Source of the DNA: Actinomadura sp. DC4
GTDB taxonomy: Bacteria > Actinomycetota > Actinomycetes > Streptosporangiales > Streptosporangiaceae
Assembly (NCBI RefSeq): GCF_030406325.1
Contig: NZ_JAUEQY010000003.1
Span: forward strand, 248,001-312,000
Direction of reading: 5' to 3'
Length of the DNA stretch: 64,000 nucleotides
Made by a program: the position numbers and the translations under genes. The notes beneath the pieces were generated by a model. That model was not told the origin of the DNA. It did no database searches and saw only the letters and a list, made by a program, of their open reading frames with translations. Numbering within the stretch: position 1 is the stretch's first letter; each line of letters begins with the position of its first letter. Of this stretch, positions 57,273 through 64,000 are shown piece by piece.

Positions 57273-58202
57273 GTGAAAGCCATCGTGATGAACGAATATG
57301 GCGGTCCTGACGTGCTGAAACTCGCCACGGACGCGCCTGATCCGAAGGTCGGCCCCGACTTCGTCCTCGTCCGCGCCAAGGCGGCCGGCGTGAACCCGGT
57401 GGACGGGAAAATACGGGAAGGCTCGCTCGACGGGCTCTTCCAGACCGACTTCCCGGTCATCCCGGGCTGGGACGTCGCCGGTGTGGTCGAAAGCGTCGGC
57501 CCCGCCGTCAGTGAGTACTCCCCCGGCGACGAGGTCATCGGCTATGTCCGCGAGGACCACGTCGGCCGCGGCACGTACGCCGAACTCGTGGCCGCGCCGG
57601 TGCGCACGCTCGGCCGCAAGCCCGCGACGCTGTCGTGGACCGAGGCGGCCGGGCTGCCCCTCGCCGGGCTGACGGCCTACCAGGCGCTCGCCAAGGCGCT
57701 CGTCGTGAACGAGGACGACACGGTGCTCATCCACGGCGCGAGCGGCGGCGTCGGCACCTTCGCCGTGCAGATCGCCGTCGCGAAGGGCGCACACGTCATC
57801 GGCACCGCGAGCGAGCCGAACCACGACCATCTGCGCGAGCTCGGCGCCGAGCCGGTGACGTACGGCTCGGGCCTGGCCGACCGGGTGCGGCGGCTCGCCC
57901 CGAACGGCGTGTCCGCGGCGCTGGACCTGGTCGGCGGCGAGGCGCTGGAGGTCACTCCGGAGCTGCTGACACCCACGGGCCGATGGGCCTCGATCGTCGA
58001 CCCGTCCGTGACCGAACGCGGCGGGCGTTATGTCTTTGTACGGCCGGATCCGCACGATCTGGCGTCGCTGGCGAGCCTCGCCGACGACGGGCGGCTGAAG
58101 GTCTCGGTGGCGCGGACGTTCCCGCTCGCGGAGGCGGCGGAGGCGCAGCGGCTGGTCGCCTCCGGCCACACGCGGGGCAAGGTCGTGCTGGAGATCGGTT
58201 AG
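57273..58202 (+). CDS. Zinc-independent quinone oxidoreductase (MDR superfamily)
   Basis: A 309-residue NADPH:quinone reductase. GROES-like N-terminal domain (GPDVLKLATDAPDPKVGP, AGVNPVDGKIREG) and Rossmann NADPH site (VLIHGASGGVGTFAVQIAVAKGA). Zinc ligands are absent, as is normal for this type. GTG start with no strong ribosome site. It is the last gene in line with the Hsp70/GTPase cluster, but 24 bases past it and generic, so membership is doubtful. Confidence 0.85.
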   Translation: MKAIVMNEYGGPDVLKLATDAPDPKVGPDFVLVRAKAAGVNPVDGKIREGSLDGLFQTDFPVIPGWDVAGVVESVGPAVSEYSPGDEVIGYVREDHVGRGTYAELVAAPVRTLGRKPATLSWTEAAGLPLAGLTAYQALAKALVVNEDDTVLIHGASGGVGTFAVQIAVAKGAHVIGTASEPNHDHLRELGAEPVTYGSGLADRVRRLAPNGVSAALDLVGGEALEVTPELLTPTGRWASIVDPSVTERGGRYVFVRPDPHDLASLASLADDGRLKVSVARTFPLAEAAEAQRLVASGHTRGKVVLEIG

Positions 58203-58210
58203 GAGTAGGT

Positions 58211-58240
58211 TCACCCGGCACCGGCGGGAGCGCCGGGTGA
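58211..58240 (+). terminator. Transcription terminator hairpin
   Basis: TCACCCGGC and GCCGGGTGA form a perfect 9-bp stem with a 12-base loop, nine bases past the oxidoreductase stop. It should end transcription of this gene and perhaps the whole Hsp70/GTPase cluster. Confidence 0.65.
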
Positions 58241-58629
58241 CCAACCTCACTCGCGGCATGCTCCGGCCGGTCGCTCTTTGTAGTGATCTGTTGCCCTTTG
58301 GTAATTGTCCGCCCTGGCGTTACCACGAGCCGCCGAATGTCCCGCAAAGCGGTCGACTCGGCCTTCTTGGGCTCCTTGCCCGAAGTCGTCGCGGCGCTAC
58401 GCTGTGCGCCGGACGCCGCCCCTCTCCATCGTGAGCGGCATCACATTTCCGCAGGTGAGAGTGGTCATTTCGGCTTTGGATACGGCACCCCGGCGGGGCT
58501 TGGTTACACTGGGTAAGTAGTTCGCTCCATACTTTCCCCTCCGAACGCGTTGCCGTTCTCGCGAAACTTCCGATACATTGCGCCGTAATCGGCCTGTGAC
58601 TTACCTCCACCCGGGAGGTGACAGACCGA
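58241..58629. other. Non-coding leader/promoter region of the CHAP gene
   Basis: About 390 bases with no gene. It includes a less GC-rich piece around 58490-58600 (TTGGTTACACTGGGTAAGT) that may hold the promoter for the riboswitch leader. No other structure was recognised. Confidence 0.4.
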
Positions 58630-58757
58630 CCGCCGAATCCCTTCTGCGCCCCCAGTGCAGCGGGAACCGGGGACCCACGAAGTCCCTTGGGGTGAATCCG
58701 CACTCGTGCGGTAGGGCTCCTCCTGGCCCGAACCCGTCAGCTAACCCGGTAGGCGGC
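58630..58757 (+). promoter_or_regulatory. Cyclic-di-AMP (ydaO/yuaA) riboswitch, first copy
   Basis: The conserved ydaO elements occur in order: CCGCCGAATCC, CGGGAACCGGGGACCCA, TTGGGGTGAATCCGC, GCGGTAGGGC, then CCCGAACCCGTCAGCTAACC and GGTAGGCGGC. These are the core of the c-di-AMP riboswitch, which in actinobacteria turns off cell-wall hydrolase genes when c-di-AMP binds. It ends 12 bases before the start codon of the CHAP gene, so control by terminator or ribosome-site occlusion is expected. Confidence 0.9.
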
Positions 58758-58769
58758 ATAAGGGGAGAC

Positions 58770-59735
58770 ATGGATCCGATAGGTCAGAAACTGCTGCATG
58801 TCGCCAAGAGCCAGCTCGGCTATACCGAGAAGGCCAGCGGGTACACGAAGTACGGCGACTGGTATGGCAAGCACGTCGGCAAGGACCCCGTCTTCAAGGA
58901 CGCTCCCTGGTGCGACATGTTCCTCGCCTGGGCAGCGGACAAGGCCGGAGTCGCGGACTCGGCGGGCGAGTTCGCCTCCACCCCCGCCCACGCCAACTTC
59001 TTCAAGAAGCACGACGCCTGGGGCCACCACCCCGAGCCGGGCGCGATCGTCTTCTTCTCCTGGGGCGGAGGGAAGAGCATCGGCGACATCGACCACGTCG
59101 GCATCGTCGAGTCGGTCCACGGCCACACGCTCCACACGATCGAGGCCAACCACTACGACCACCTCGGCCGCGCGGAGCGCGACACCAGCCAGGTGGTGGG
59201 ATACGGCTACCCGTCGAAGGTGAAGGTCAAGGCCTCCCCGGCGGAGCAGAAGTACGTCCCCAAGCACTCGGCTCCGCCCCCGTCGGCGGAGTCCCTCACC
59301 ACCCAGCCCGGCACCGCGCTCCACGAGACGCAGACGACCGCGCAGCACGACTCCGCGCCGCCGCTGCCGGACCAGCAGGCCGCCCTTACGGGGCTGTTGG
59401 CGGTCGTGGTGTTCGGCACGGTCGCGCTGGCGCTGAGCAAGTCCAAGGTCCGTGTCCCGATGCCGGCGGCGCCGAACGTACGCGTCCGCAAGCGCGGCAA
59501 GCACCACCGCACGCCGGTCGAGCTGCCCGCCGATGTCAGCGTCTCCGACCTGGACTTCGCCGACGCCGGCACGACGGTCATGCCGATCCTGTCCGCCGAG
59601 GCCGCCGCGCTCGCCGAGGACAAGGAGTTCTGGGGCAAGATCACCGAGCTGGAGGACGACGTCGAGCTGGCGTTCTGGAACACCCTCCACACCGCGGTCG
59701 CCCAGCCGAGCTCCGCCGAGTTCCTCGACGCCTGA
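58770..59735 (+). CDS. CHAP-domain cell-wall amidase/endopeptidase-like protein, riboswitch controlled
   Basis: A 321-residue protein. Residues 1-150 form a CHAP domain with the nucleophile Cys in DAPWCDMFLAWAADKAG and the His in GDIDHVGIVESV. There is no N-terminal signal peptide; instead one membrane helix lies at about 205-224 (LTGLLAVVVFGTVALALS), followed by a basic segment and an acidic tail. The CHAP domain may be exported with an unusual route or act in a special context. GGGGAGA lies before the ATG. The gene is under a c-di-AMP riboswitch. Confidence 0.75.
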   Translation: MDPIGQKLLHVAKSQLGYTEKASGYTKYGDWYGKHVGKDPVFKDAPWCDMFLAWAADKAGVADSAGEFASTPAHANFFKKHDAWGHHPEPGAIVFFSWGGGKSIGDIDHVGIVESVHGHTLHTIEANHYDHLGRAERDTSQVVGYGYPSKVKVKASPAEQKYVPKHSAPPPSAESLTTQPGTALHETQTTAQHDSAPPLPDQQAALTGLLAVVVFGTVALALSKSKVRVPMPAAPNVRVRKRGKHHRTPVELPADVSVSDLDFADAGTTVMPILSAEAAALAEDKEFWGKITELEDDVELAFWNTLHTAVAQPSSAEFLDA

Positions 59736-59742
59736 ATTTCTG

Positions 59743-59770
59743 GGGTCCTCCTCCTCCGGGAGGAGGGCCC
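59743..59770 (+). terminator. Strong terminator hairpin after the CHAP gene
   Basis: GGGTCCTCCTC and GAGGAGGGCCC pair over 11 positions with one G-U, loop of six. It lies eight bases past the stop, a good intrinsic terminator. Confidence 0.7.
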
Positions 59771-60304
59771 GAAGGTCTGCTCTCGGAGTCCTCGCCGTCA
59801 CCGAGCCGCGCGACCTTACGGGCTGATTTGCCCGGGGTCGCGCGCGGGTGACCGGTTTCGAGCGGTGGGCCTGCCACGTGACTCGCGCCGGGAAAGGTAA
59901 GCCCCTCCGCGCAGGCTCTTCCCCAGGGCATGCCCTCCGCGCGGCCTTTCCCGGCGCGCGACCTCTCCTTCACCCCTACGCCGCCCGGCCATGAGGCCGT
60001 CCCTGGTGGCTTGTGGTCCCCACGCGCCCGTCCGGGCGCGGCCCACTCCTGGGAGACGCCTGAGGAGCCCGGGACACGGCAGCCTGGCCTGCCGTCGCTC
60101 TCGGCCACTCGCATTTACGAAATGCCGCCAGATACCTTCCGATTCGGCGGCGTCAATGGCGGGGCACTAGGTGGAATGGGCCAGACTCGCATCACCCACA
60201 GTGACCATCCTCAAAGACGGAAGGCCATCTCCGCATGTTCCGGTTGGCCATCCCGTCACGGTCCGTTAATGTCCAGCGGTGTCACCGGCCGGTCACCGGC
60301 CGGA
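59771..60304. other. Non-coding region between CHAP gene and second riboswitch
   Basis: Over 500 bases without a credible gene. It holds one long inverted repeat (CGCGCCGGGAAAGG at 59884-59897 and its complement at 59945-59958). The part from about 60110 is less GC-rich and probably contains the promoter for the second riboswitch leader. Confidence 0.45.
59884..59958. repeat. Perfect 14-bp inverted repeat with 47-base loop
   Basis: CGCGCCGGGAAAGG (59884-59897) and CCTTTCCCGGCGCG (59945-59958) are exact complements. The feature could be a second terminator, or a structured RNA. It does not overlap any gene. Confidence 0.6.
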
Positions 60305-60461
60305 CCGCCGAATCGTTCGTCGCGCAGCCAGCGCGCGAAAGGGCCGGGGACCCACTCGCGGAGCTTCTGGGGCTCTCCCACCGCTCCCCGATCCCGGGGT
60401 GAATCCGTAACCGGTAGGGCTTTCTCCTTGCCCGAACCCGTCAGCTAACCCGGTAGGCGGC
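60305..60461 (+). promoter_or_regulatory. Cyclic-di-AMP (ydaO/yuaA) riboswitch, second copy
   Basis: The same elements as the first copy: CCGCCGAATCG, GGGCCGGGGACCCA, CGGGGTGAATCCG, CCGGTAGGGC, then CCCGAACCCGTCAGCTAACC and GGTAGGCGG. The 3' half is nearly identical to the first copy, the variable stems differ. It ends 22 bases before the NlpC/P60 start, so this gene too should be switched by c-di-AMP. Confidence 0.9.
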
Positions 60462-60483
60462 CTAGGAGCAGAGGAGCACCTGG

Positions 60484-61509
60484 ATGGAGCCTTCGCGACC
60501 CGCGAAAGCGCATTATGGGCAGCACCGCACGCGAAATACCGTTATCACCGGCATTCTTCTCGCCGCCGGCCTGGCCCTGCAGACGCAGGCGGCCGGCGCC
60601 AGGGCCGCGCACAGGAAGGCCACCAAGCCGGGGCCCGGCATCGACGCGCTCCGGCAGCAGGCCGGTCAGCTGAACACCCAGCTCGAGCAGCTCACCGAGC
60701 AGTACGACGGGCTGCGCGTACGCCTCCAGCAGGCGCAGCGCGCCACCCAGATCGCCACGGCGACCTCCAAGCGCGAGACCAGCGCTCTCAAGAGCATCCA
60801 GCACCGCGTCGGCAGGCTCGCCGCGCTGCGCTACATGCACGGTGGCCCCGACGAGGCCCCGGCGCTGTTCTCCGCCCGTGACCCGCAGGCGCTGCTGGAC
60901 CAGGCGGCCACCCTGCACTTCTTCACCCAGCAGGACGACGTCCAGGTGCGACAGCTCACCCAGGCGATCCAGAACGCCCAGCGGGCCGGGCAGAACGCCC
61001 AGGACCGGGCCACGCAGGCCGCGCAGCTCAAGACCCAGCTCAAGCAGAAGAAGACGAACATCCAAAAGACCTTCGACAAGGTGCGCAAGCCGCTGCTGAG
61101 GGACGCCGTCGAGCGGGCCGGTCGCGGCCAGGCCGTGCCCTCGATCCCCGGCGGCCCCACGAAGGCGATCGGGGCCATCCGCGCGGCGCTGTCGCAGCTC
61201 GGCGTCCCGTACGTCTGGGGCGGCGCGACGCCCGGTCACGGCTTCGACTGCTCCGGCCTGACCATGTGGGCCTACCACCAGGTCGGGGTGAACCTCCCGC
61301 ACTACGGCGGCGACCAGTGGAACGCCGGCGTCCACGTCGCGCGGAGCCAGCTGCAACCCGGCGACCTGGTCTTCTTCTACTCCGACATCCACCACATGGG
61401 GATGTACCTCGGCGACGGCAAGTTCGTGCACGCGCCGCACACCGGCGACCGGGTCCGGGTCGCCGACCTGGCCACCCGGCCCTTCGCCGGAGCCGTACGC
61501 GTCGTGTGA
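60484..61509 (+). CDS. NlpC/P60 peptidoglycan endopeptidase with coiled-coil domain (RipA-like)
   Basis: A 341-residue secreted hydrolase. Signal/anchor helix (TVITGILLAAGLALQTQAAGA, about 19-39), a long coiled coil (about 52-200, rich in Gln and Lys) and a C-terminal NlpC/P60 domain with the nucleophile Cys256 in FDCSGLTMWAY and His303/304 in HHMGMYLGDG. It cuts peptide stems of peptidoglycan for growth or division. The coiled coil is likely a regulatory or dimerisation part as in RipA/PcsB. Controlled by the second c-di-AMP riboswitch. Confidence 0.9.
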   Translation: MEPSRPAKAHYGQHRTRNTVITGILLAAGLALQTQAAGARAAHRKATKPGPGIDALRQQAGQLNTQLEQLTEQYDGLRVRLQQAQRATQIATATSKRETSALKSIQHRVGRLAALRYMHGGPDEAPALFSARDPQALLDQAATLHFFTQQDDVQVRQLTQAIQNAQRAGQNAQDRATQAAQLKTQLKQKKTNIQKTFDKVRKPLLRDAVERAGRGQAVPSIPGGPTKAIGAIRAALSQLGVPYVWGGATPGHGFDCSGLTMWAYHQVGVNLPHYGGDQWNAGVHVARSQLQPGDLVFFYSDIHHMGMYLGDGKFVHAPHTGDRVRVADLATRPFAGAVRVV

Positions 61510-61568
61510 CACGCCCAGTCGGGGACGCGTGACGTAGCGTCGGACCACAGCATCTTTGGCCTCGTGAG

Positions 61569-62807
61569 GTGACCGGGATGAGCGAGCTCAGGTACGGATG
61601 GGACGAAACGTACCCCGATCGACGCCGTATCCATGAGATCCGGACGCGATTCCTGGAATGCGGTGAGTACCGCCGGATGTGTCTCCAAGTTGAGGATCTT
61701 CTTCACCGGGCCACTGATGCGGACGACGCGCGGCGTGACGCGTCCCGGAACACGAGCGTGATCCTCAAGAACCTCGAGATCGCTCTCGATGAACTCCGCA
61801 AAGACCTCAAGGAAGGAAATCGGGAGCGTGCCGAACTGATCGAACTCGGTTCGATGGACATCCTTGATGTGTCAATCGACGCGCTGGTCTGGCGACGACA
61901 CGAGGAGTTCCTGGATCCTCTGCTGACGGCACGCCTCGATCACCTGACCGCAGAGCTCGAAAGATACGCCGGAATCCGAGCGAAGACATCTGCGGATGGG
62001 ACAAATCCTTTGTCCCTCATCGAGACCGCGTCCAACGTCGTCAAGGACTTACTCCGCAGAGAGCGGGGCGAGTCCCGGGAGCCGGAAACGGACAGTCTGT
62101 TCGCGACTCTCATCGAATTCATCAAGGTGGCTTGCATCGAGATCCTGGCGGCTGGCCTCGCCGCCATTACCGTCGATGATTCACCCGTTACGGAGATGAT
62201 CAAGGCGACCATCGTGGTCACCGCCACCGCTGTCGCGTTGCGAGCCGCCGGCACCGTCAAATCGTGGTTGAGCCCGCCCGATCTGGCTCCCCAGCTAGCG
62301 AAGGTCATCGATACGCTGGACACGCAGAGGGAAGAGCTCGTCGTCCTACTCGACGCGTTGCACTCTGCGGGGGACGCGTCGCTGCTGGAAGTGGTCAGGG
62401 GTCAAGCAGTCGACATTCACGGGTTGGCGCACGCCGGACATCGGCTGGCGTTGCTAGCGGACTGGGACGACGGGCTCCGCGGTTCCTATGCGGAGCACTG
62501 CGACGACCTCGCCGATTCCGTCAGTGCGCTGGCGATGGTCGACGACCGGAGCGACTTCTCCGTCTTCGTGGACGCGGCGGAAGCCTTGCAGAGACTGACC
62601 GACTTCCCGTTGGTTCTGCCCAGCGAGGTAGCGATGAGGGCGAGCCTTTTCACCCGGTCGGACCCGGAAGCGACGGCCATCCCGGCGGCCGAGAATTCCT
62701 CGGCCGCCTCGTCCTCGTCCGCGATAATAAGAGAAGGCACATACTGGCGAGAGCAGGAGCCGCCCACCGGAGGCCTGCGCGCCACGGAGCCGTTCTCATC
62801 GACGTGA
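61569..62807 (+). CDS. Orphan membrane-associated protein of unknown function, lower GC
   Basis: A 412-residue protein I do not recognise. N-terminal half is helical and charged (coiled-coil-like HRATDADDARRDASRN ... LKNLEIALDELRKDLKEGN), then two hydrophobic segments (LIEFIKVACIEILAAGLAAI, near 190-210; MIKATIVVTATAVALRAAG, near 219-237), and a helical C-terminus ending in a Ser-rich tail. Codon use is visibly less GC-biased than the neighbours (GAA, TTT, ATA, TTA occur), suggesting transfer. An ATG at 61578 is an alternative start. The gene stops one base from the convergent DAHP synthase. Confidence 0.6.
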   Translation: MTGMSELRYGWDETYPDRRRIHEIRTRFLECGEYRRMCLQVEDLLHRATDADDARRDASRNTSVILKNLEIALDELRKDLKEGNRERAELIELGSMDILDVSIDALVWRRHEEFLDPLLTARLDHLTAELERYAGIRAKTSADGTNPLSLIETASNVVKDLLRRERGESREPETDSLFATLIEFIKVACIEILAAGLAAITVDDSPVTEMIKATIVVTATAVALRAAGTVKSWLSPPDLAPQLAKVIDTLDTQREELVVLLDALHSAGDASLLEVVRGQAVDIHGLAHAGHRLALLADWDDGLRGSYAEHCDDLADSVSALAMVDDRSDFSVFVDAAEALQRLTDFPLVLPSEVAMRASLFTRSDPEATAIPAAENSSAASSSSAIIREGTYWREQEPPTGGLRATEPFSST

Positions 62808-62808
62808 C

Positions 62809-64000
62809 CTATTTCGCGGTGCGGTACATCTCCGCGACCATGAACGCCAGGTCGAGCGCCTGACCCCGGTTGAGCCGGGGGTCGCACGCGGTCTCGTAGC
62901 GCTGGTGCAGGTCGTCCTCGACGATCTCGTGGCCGCCGCCGACGCACTCGGTGACGTCGTCGCCGGTGAACTCGATGTGCACGCCGCCCGGGTGGGTGCC
63001 GAGAGAGCGGTGGACGTCGAAGAAGCCGGCGACCTCGTCGAGCACGTCGTCGAAGCGGCGGGTCTTGTAGCCGCTCGGCGCCTCGAAGGTGTTGCCGTGC
63101 ATCGGGTCGCAGATCCACGCGACCCGCGCGCCGCTCGCGGTGACCTTCTCCACCAGCGGGGGCAGCGCCTCGCGTACGCGGCCCGCGCCCATGCGTACGA
63201 CGAAGGTCAGCCGGCCCGGCTCACGCTGCGGGTCGAGCAGCTCGATCAGGGCCAGGGCGTCCTCGGCGGTCGTCGTGGGGCCGAGCTTGACCCCGATCGG
63301 GTTACGGATGTGGCGCATGAACTCCACGTGCGCGCCGTCGAGCTGCCGGGTGCGCTCGCCGATCCACAGGAAGTGGCCCGACACGTCGTAGGGCAGGCCG
63401 GACCGTGAGTCGATGCGGGTCAGCGCGCGCTCGTAGTCGAGCAGGAGCGCCTCGTGGCTGGAGTAGAGCTCGACCCGGTGGAACTCCTCGGGGTCGGCCC
63501 CGGCGGCGTTCATGAACGCCAGCGCGCGGTCGATCTCGCCGGCGAGGCGCTCGTAGCGCCGCCCGGCCGGGCTCGAGGAGACGAAGTCCTGGTTCCACGC
63601 GTGGACCTGACGCAGGTCGGCGTAGCCGCCCTGGGTGAACGCCCGGCAGAGGTTCAGCGTGACGGCGGCGGCGTGGTAGGCGCGCAGCAGGCGCCCGGGG
63701 TCGGGCGCGCGCTCCTCGGGGGTGAAGCCGAAGCCGTTGACCATGTCGCCGCGGTACGCCGGCAGCTCCACGCCGTCGCGTACCTCGACCGGCTTGGAGC
63801 GGGGCTTGGCGAACTGCCCCGCCATCCGGCCGATCTTGACGACCGGGACGCTCGCCGCGTAGGTCAGCACGACCGACATCTGCAGCAGCGTCTTGAGCTT
63901 GTTGCGTACGTCGTCGGCGGTGGCGCCGGAGAAGGTCTCGGCGCAGTCACCGCCCTGAAGCACGAAGGCCTCACCGCGGGCGACGGCGGCGAGCTGCGTA
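62809..64000 (-). CDS. Class II 3-deoxy-7-phosphoheptulonate (DAHP) synthase, 3' part
   Basis: The window holds about 396 C-terminal residues of an approximately 450-460-residue enzyme; the N-terminus lies past the right edge. Typical class II blocks are LQGGDCAETF, SLPAYRGDMVNGF-like residues near the start, LCRAFTQGGYADLRQVHAWNQDF, IGERTRQLDGAHVEFMRHIRNPIGVKLGP and WICDPMHGNT. It condenses phosphoenolpyruvate with erythrose 4-phosphate as the first step of the shikimate pathway. Stop TAG at 62809. Confidence 0.95.
   Translation of the reverse strand, partial: TQLAAVARGEAFVLQGGDCAETFSGATADDVRNKLKTLLQMSVVLTYAASVPVVKIGRMAGQFAKPRSKPVEVRDGVELPAYRGDMVNGFGFTPEERAPDPGRLLRAYHAAAVTLNLCRAFTQGGYADLRQVHAWNQDFVSSSPAGRRYERLAGEIDRALAFMNAAGADPEEFHRVELYSSHEALLLDYERALTRIDSRSGLPYDVSGHFLWIGERTRQLDGAHVEFMRHIRNPIGVKLGPTTTAEDALALIELLDPQREPGRLTFVVRMGAGRVREALPPLVEKVTASGARVAWICDPMHGNTFEAPSGYKTRRFDDVLDEVAGFFDVHRSLGTHPGGVHIEFTGDDVTECVGGGHEIVEDDLHQRYETACDPRLNRGQALDLAFMVAEMYRTAK

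Noticed and set aside
57273-58202. Quinone oxidoreductase as seventh gene of the Hsp70/GTPase cluster
   Set aside because: It is a generic MDR enzyme with its own start region; only position links it to the cluster.
55479-58259. Minus-strand open frame of 926 codons
   Set aside because: Antisense to the membrane GTPase and quinone oxidoreductase genes, low-complexity product.

Overview
The window is very GC-rich with GC-biased third codon positions, many GTG and some TTG starts and long antisense open frames. Two conservon operons, Tat and lipoprotein signals, a PASTA-less Ser/Thr kinase and ydaO-type riboswitches in front of cell-wall hydrolases all point to a filamentous actinomycete, probably of the Streptosporangiales/Thermomonosporaceae type; the family-level guess is inference. 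The sequence is chromosomal in character: no integrase, transposase, tRNA, rRNA or CRISPR array was seen.

Layout. 0-12 kb: end of a TetR regulator, an ABC exporter, an FAD monooxygenase with its divergent TetR regulator, a SpoU RNA methylase, a winged-helix protein, a Tat-exported phospholipase C-like phosphoesterase, a HAD phosphatase, an Rv2629-like baeRF protein and a CoxE/MoxR pair. 12-15.5 kb: a minus-strand conservon (kinase, roadblock, DUF742, GTPase) led by a GAF protein. 15.6-23 kb: a PucR-type regulator with two C-terminal HTH modules plus a DUF4331 protein, a membrane Ser/Thr kinase, a ribbon-helix-helix/Clp-repeat protein, a MetE-like enzyme, then about 630 bp of decayed sequence. 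23-27 kb: a tight operon of an unknown protein, an XRE-ImmA metallopeptidase regulator and a helicase-associated-domain protein. 27-31 kb: an AraC regulator divergent from a bsdBCD-type hydroxyarylic acid decarboxylase operon, then a dienelactone hydrolase family protein. 31.4-32.6 kb: a membrane-anchored protein gene broken by a frameshift. 32.6-40.2 kb: a polyamine-type ABC importer operon with two paralogous binding lipoproteins, an aldehyde dehydrogenase and a degenerate CbiX-like protein. 40.4-45.9 kb: a second, full-size conservon followed by an ankyrin/DUF6461 gene. 45.9-47.3 kb: a wax ester synthase/DGAT.

The most striking locus is 47.5-57.3 kb. Six plus-strand genes, mostly touching or overlapping, encode a GrpE-like protein, an Hsp70 lacking the alpha-helical lid, an 843-residue protein with a helical N-terminus and several beta-sandwich (FN3-like) units, a zinc-ribbon GTPase, a 714-residue GTPase-associated (GAP1-like) protein and a membrane-anchored zinc-ribbon GTPase. 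From memory this matches the architecture of the double-GTPase/GAP1 conflict systems predicted computationally in multicellular bacteria. The combination with a dedicated GrpE/Hsp70 pair and the large FN3-like protein appears experimentally uncharacterised and is the best candidate for a novel system here.

57-64 kb: a quinone oxidoreductase, two cell-wall hydrolase genes (CHAP and NlpC/P60) each preceded by its own cyclic-di-AMP (ydaO) riboswitch, a lower-GC orphan membrane protein, and the 3' part of a class II DAHP synthase running off the right edge. The two riboswitches make this short stretch a small c-di-AMP regulon controlling peptidoglycan remodelling.
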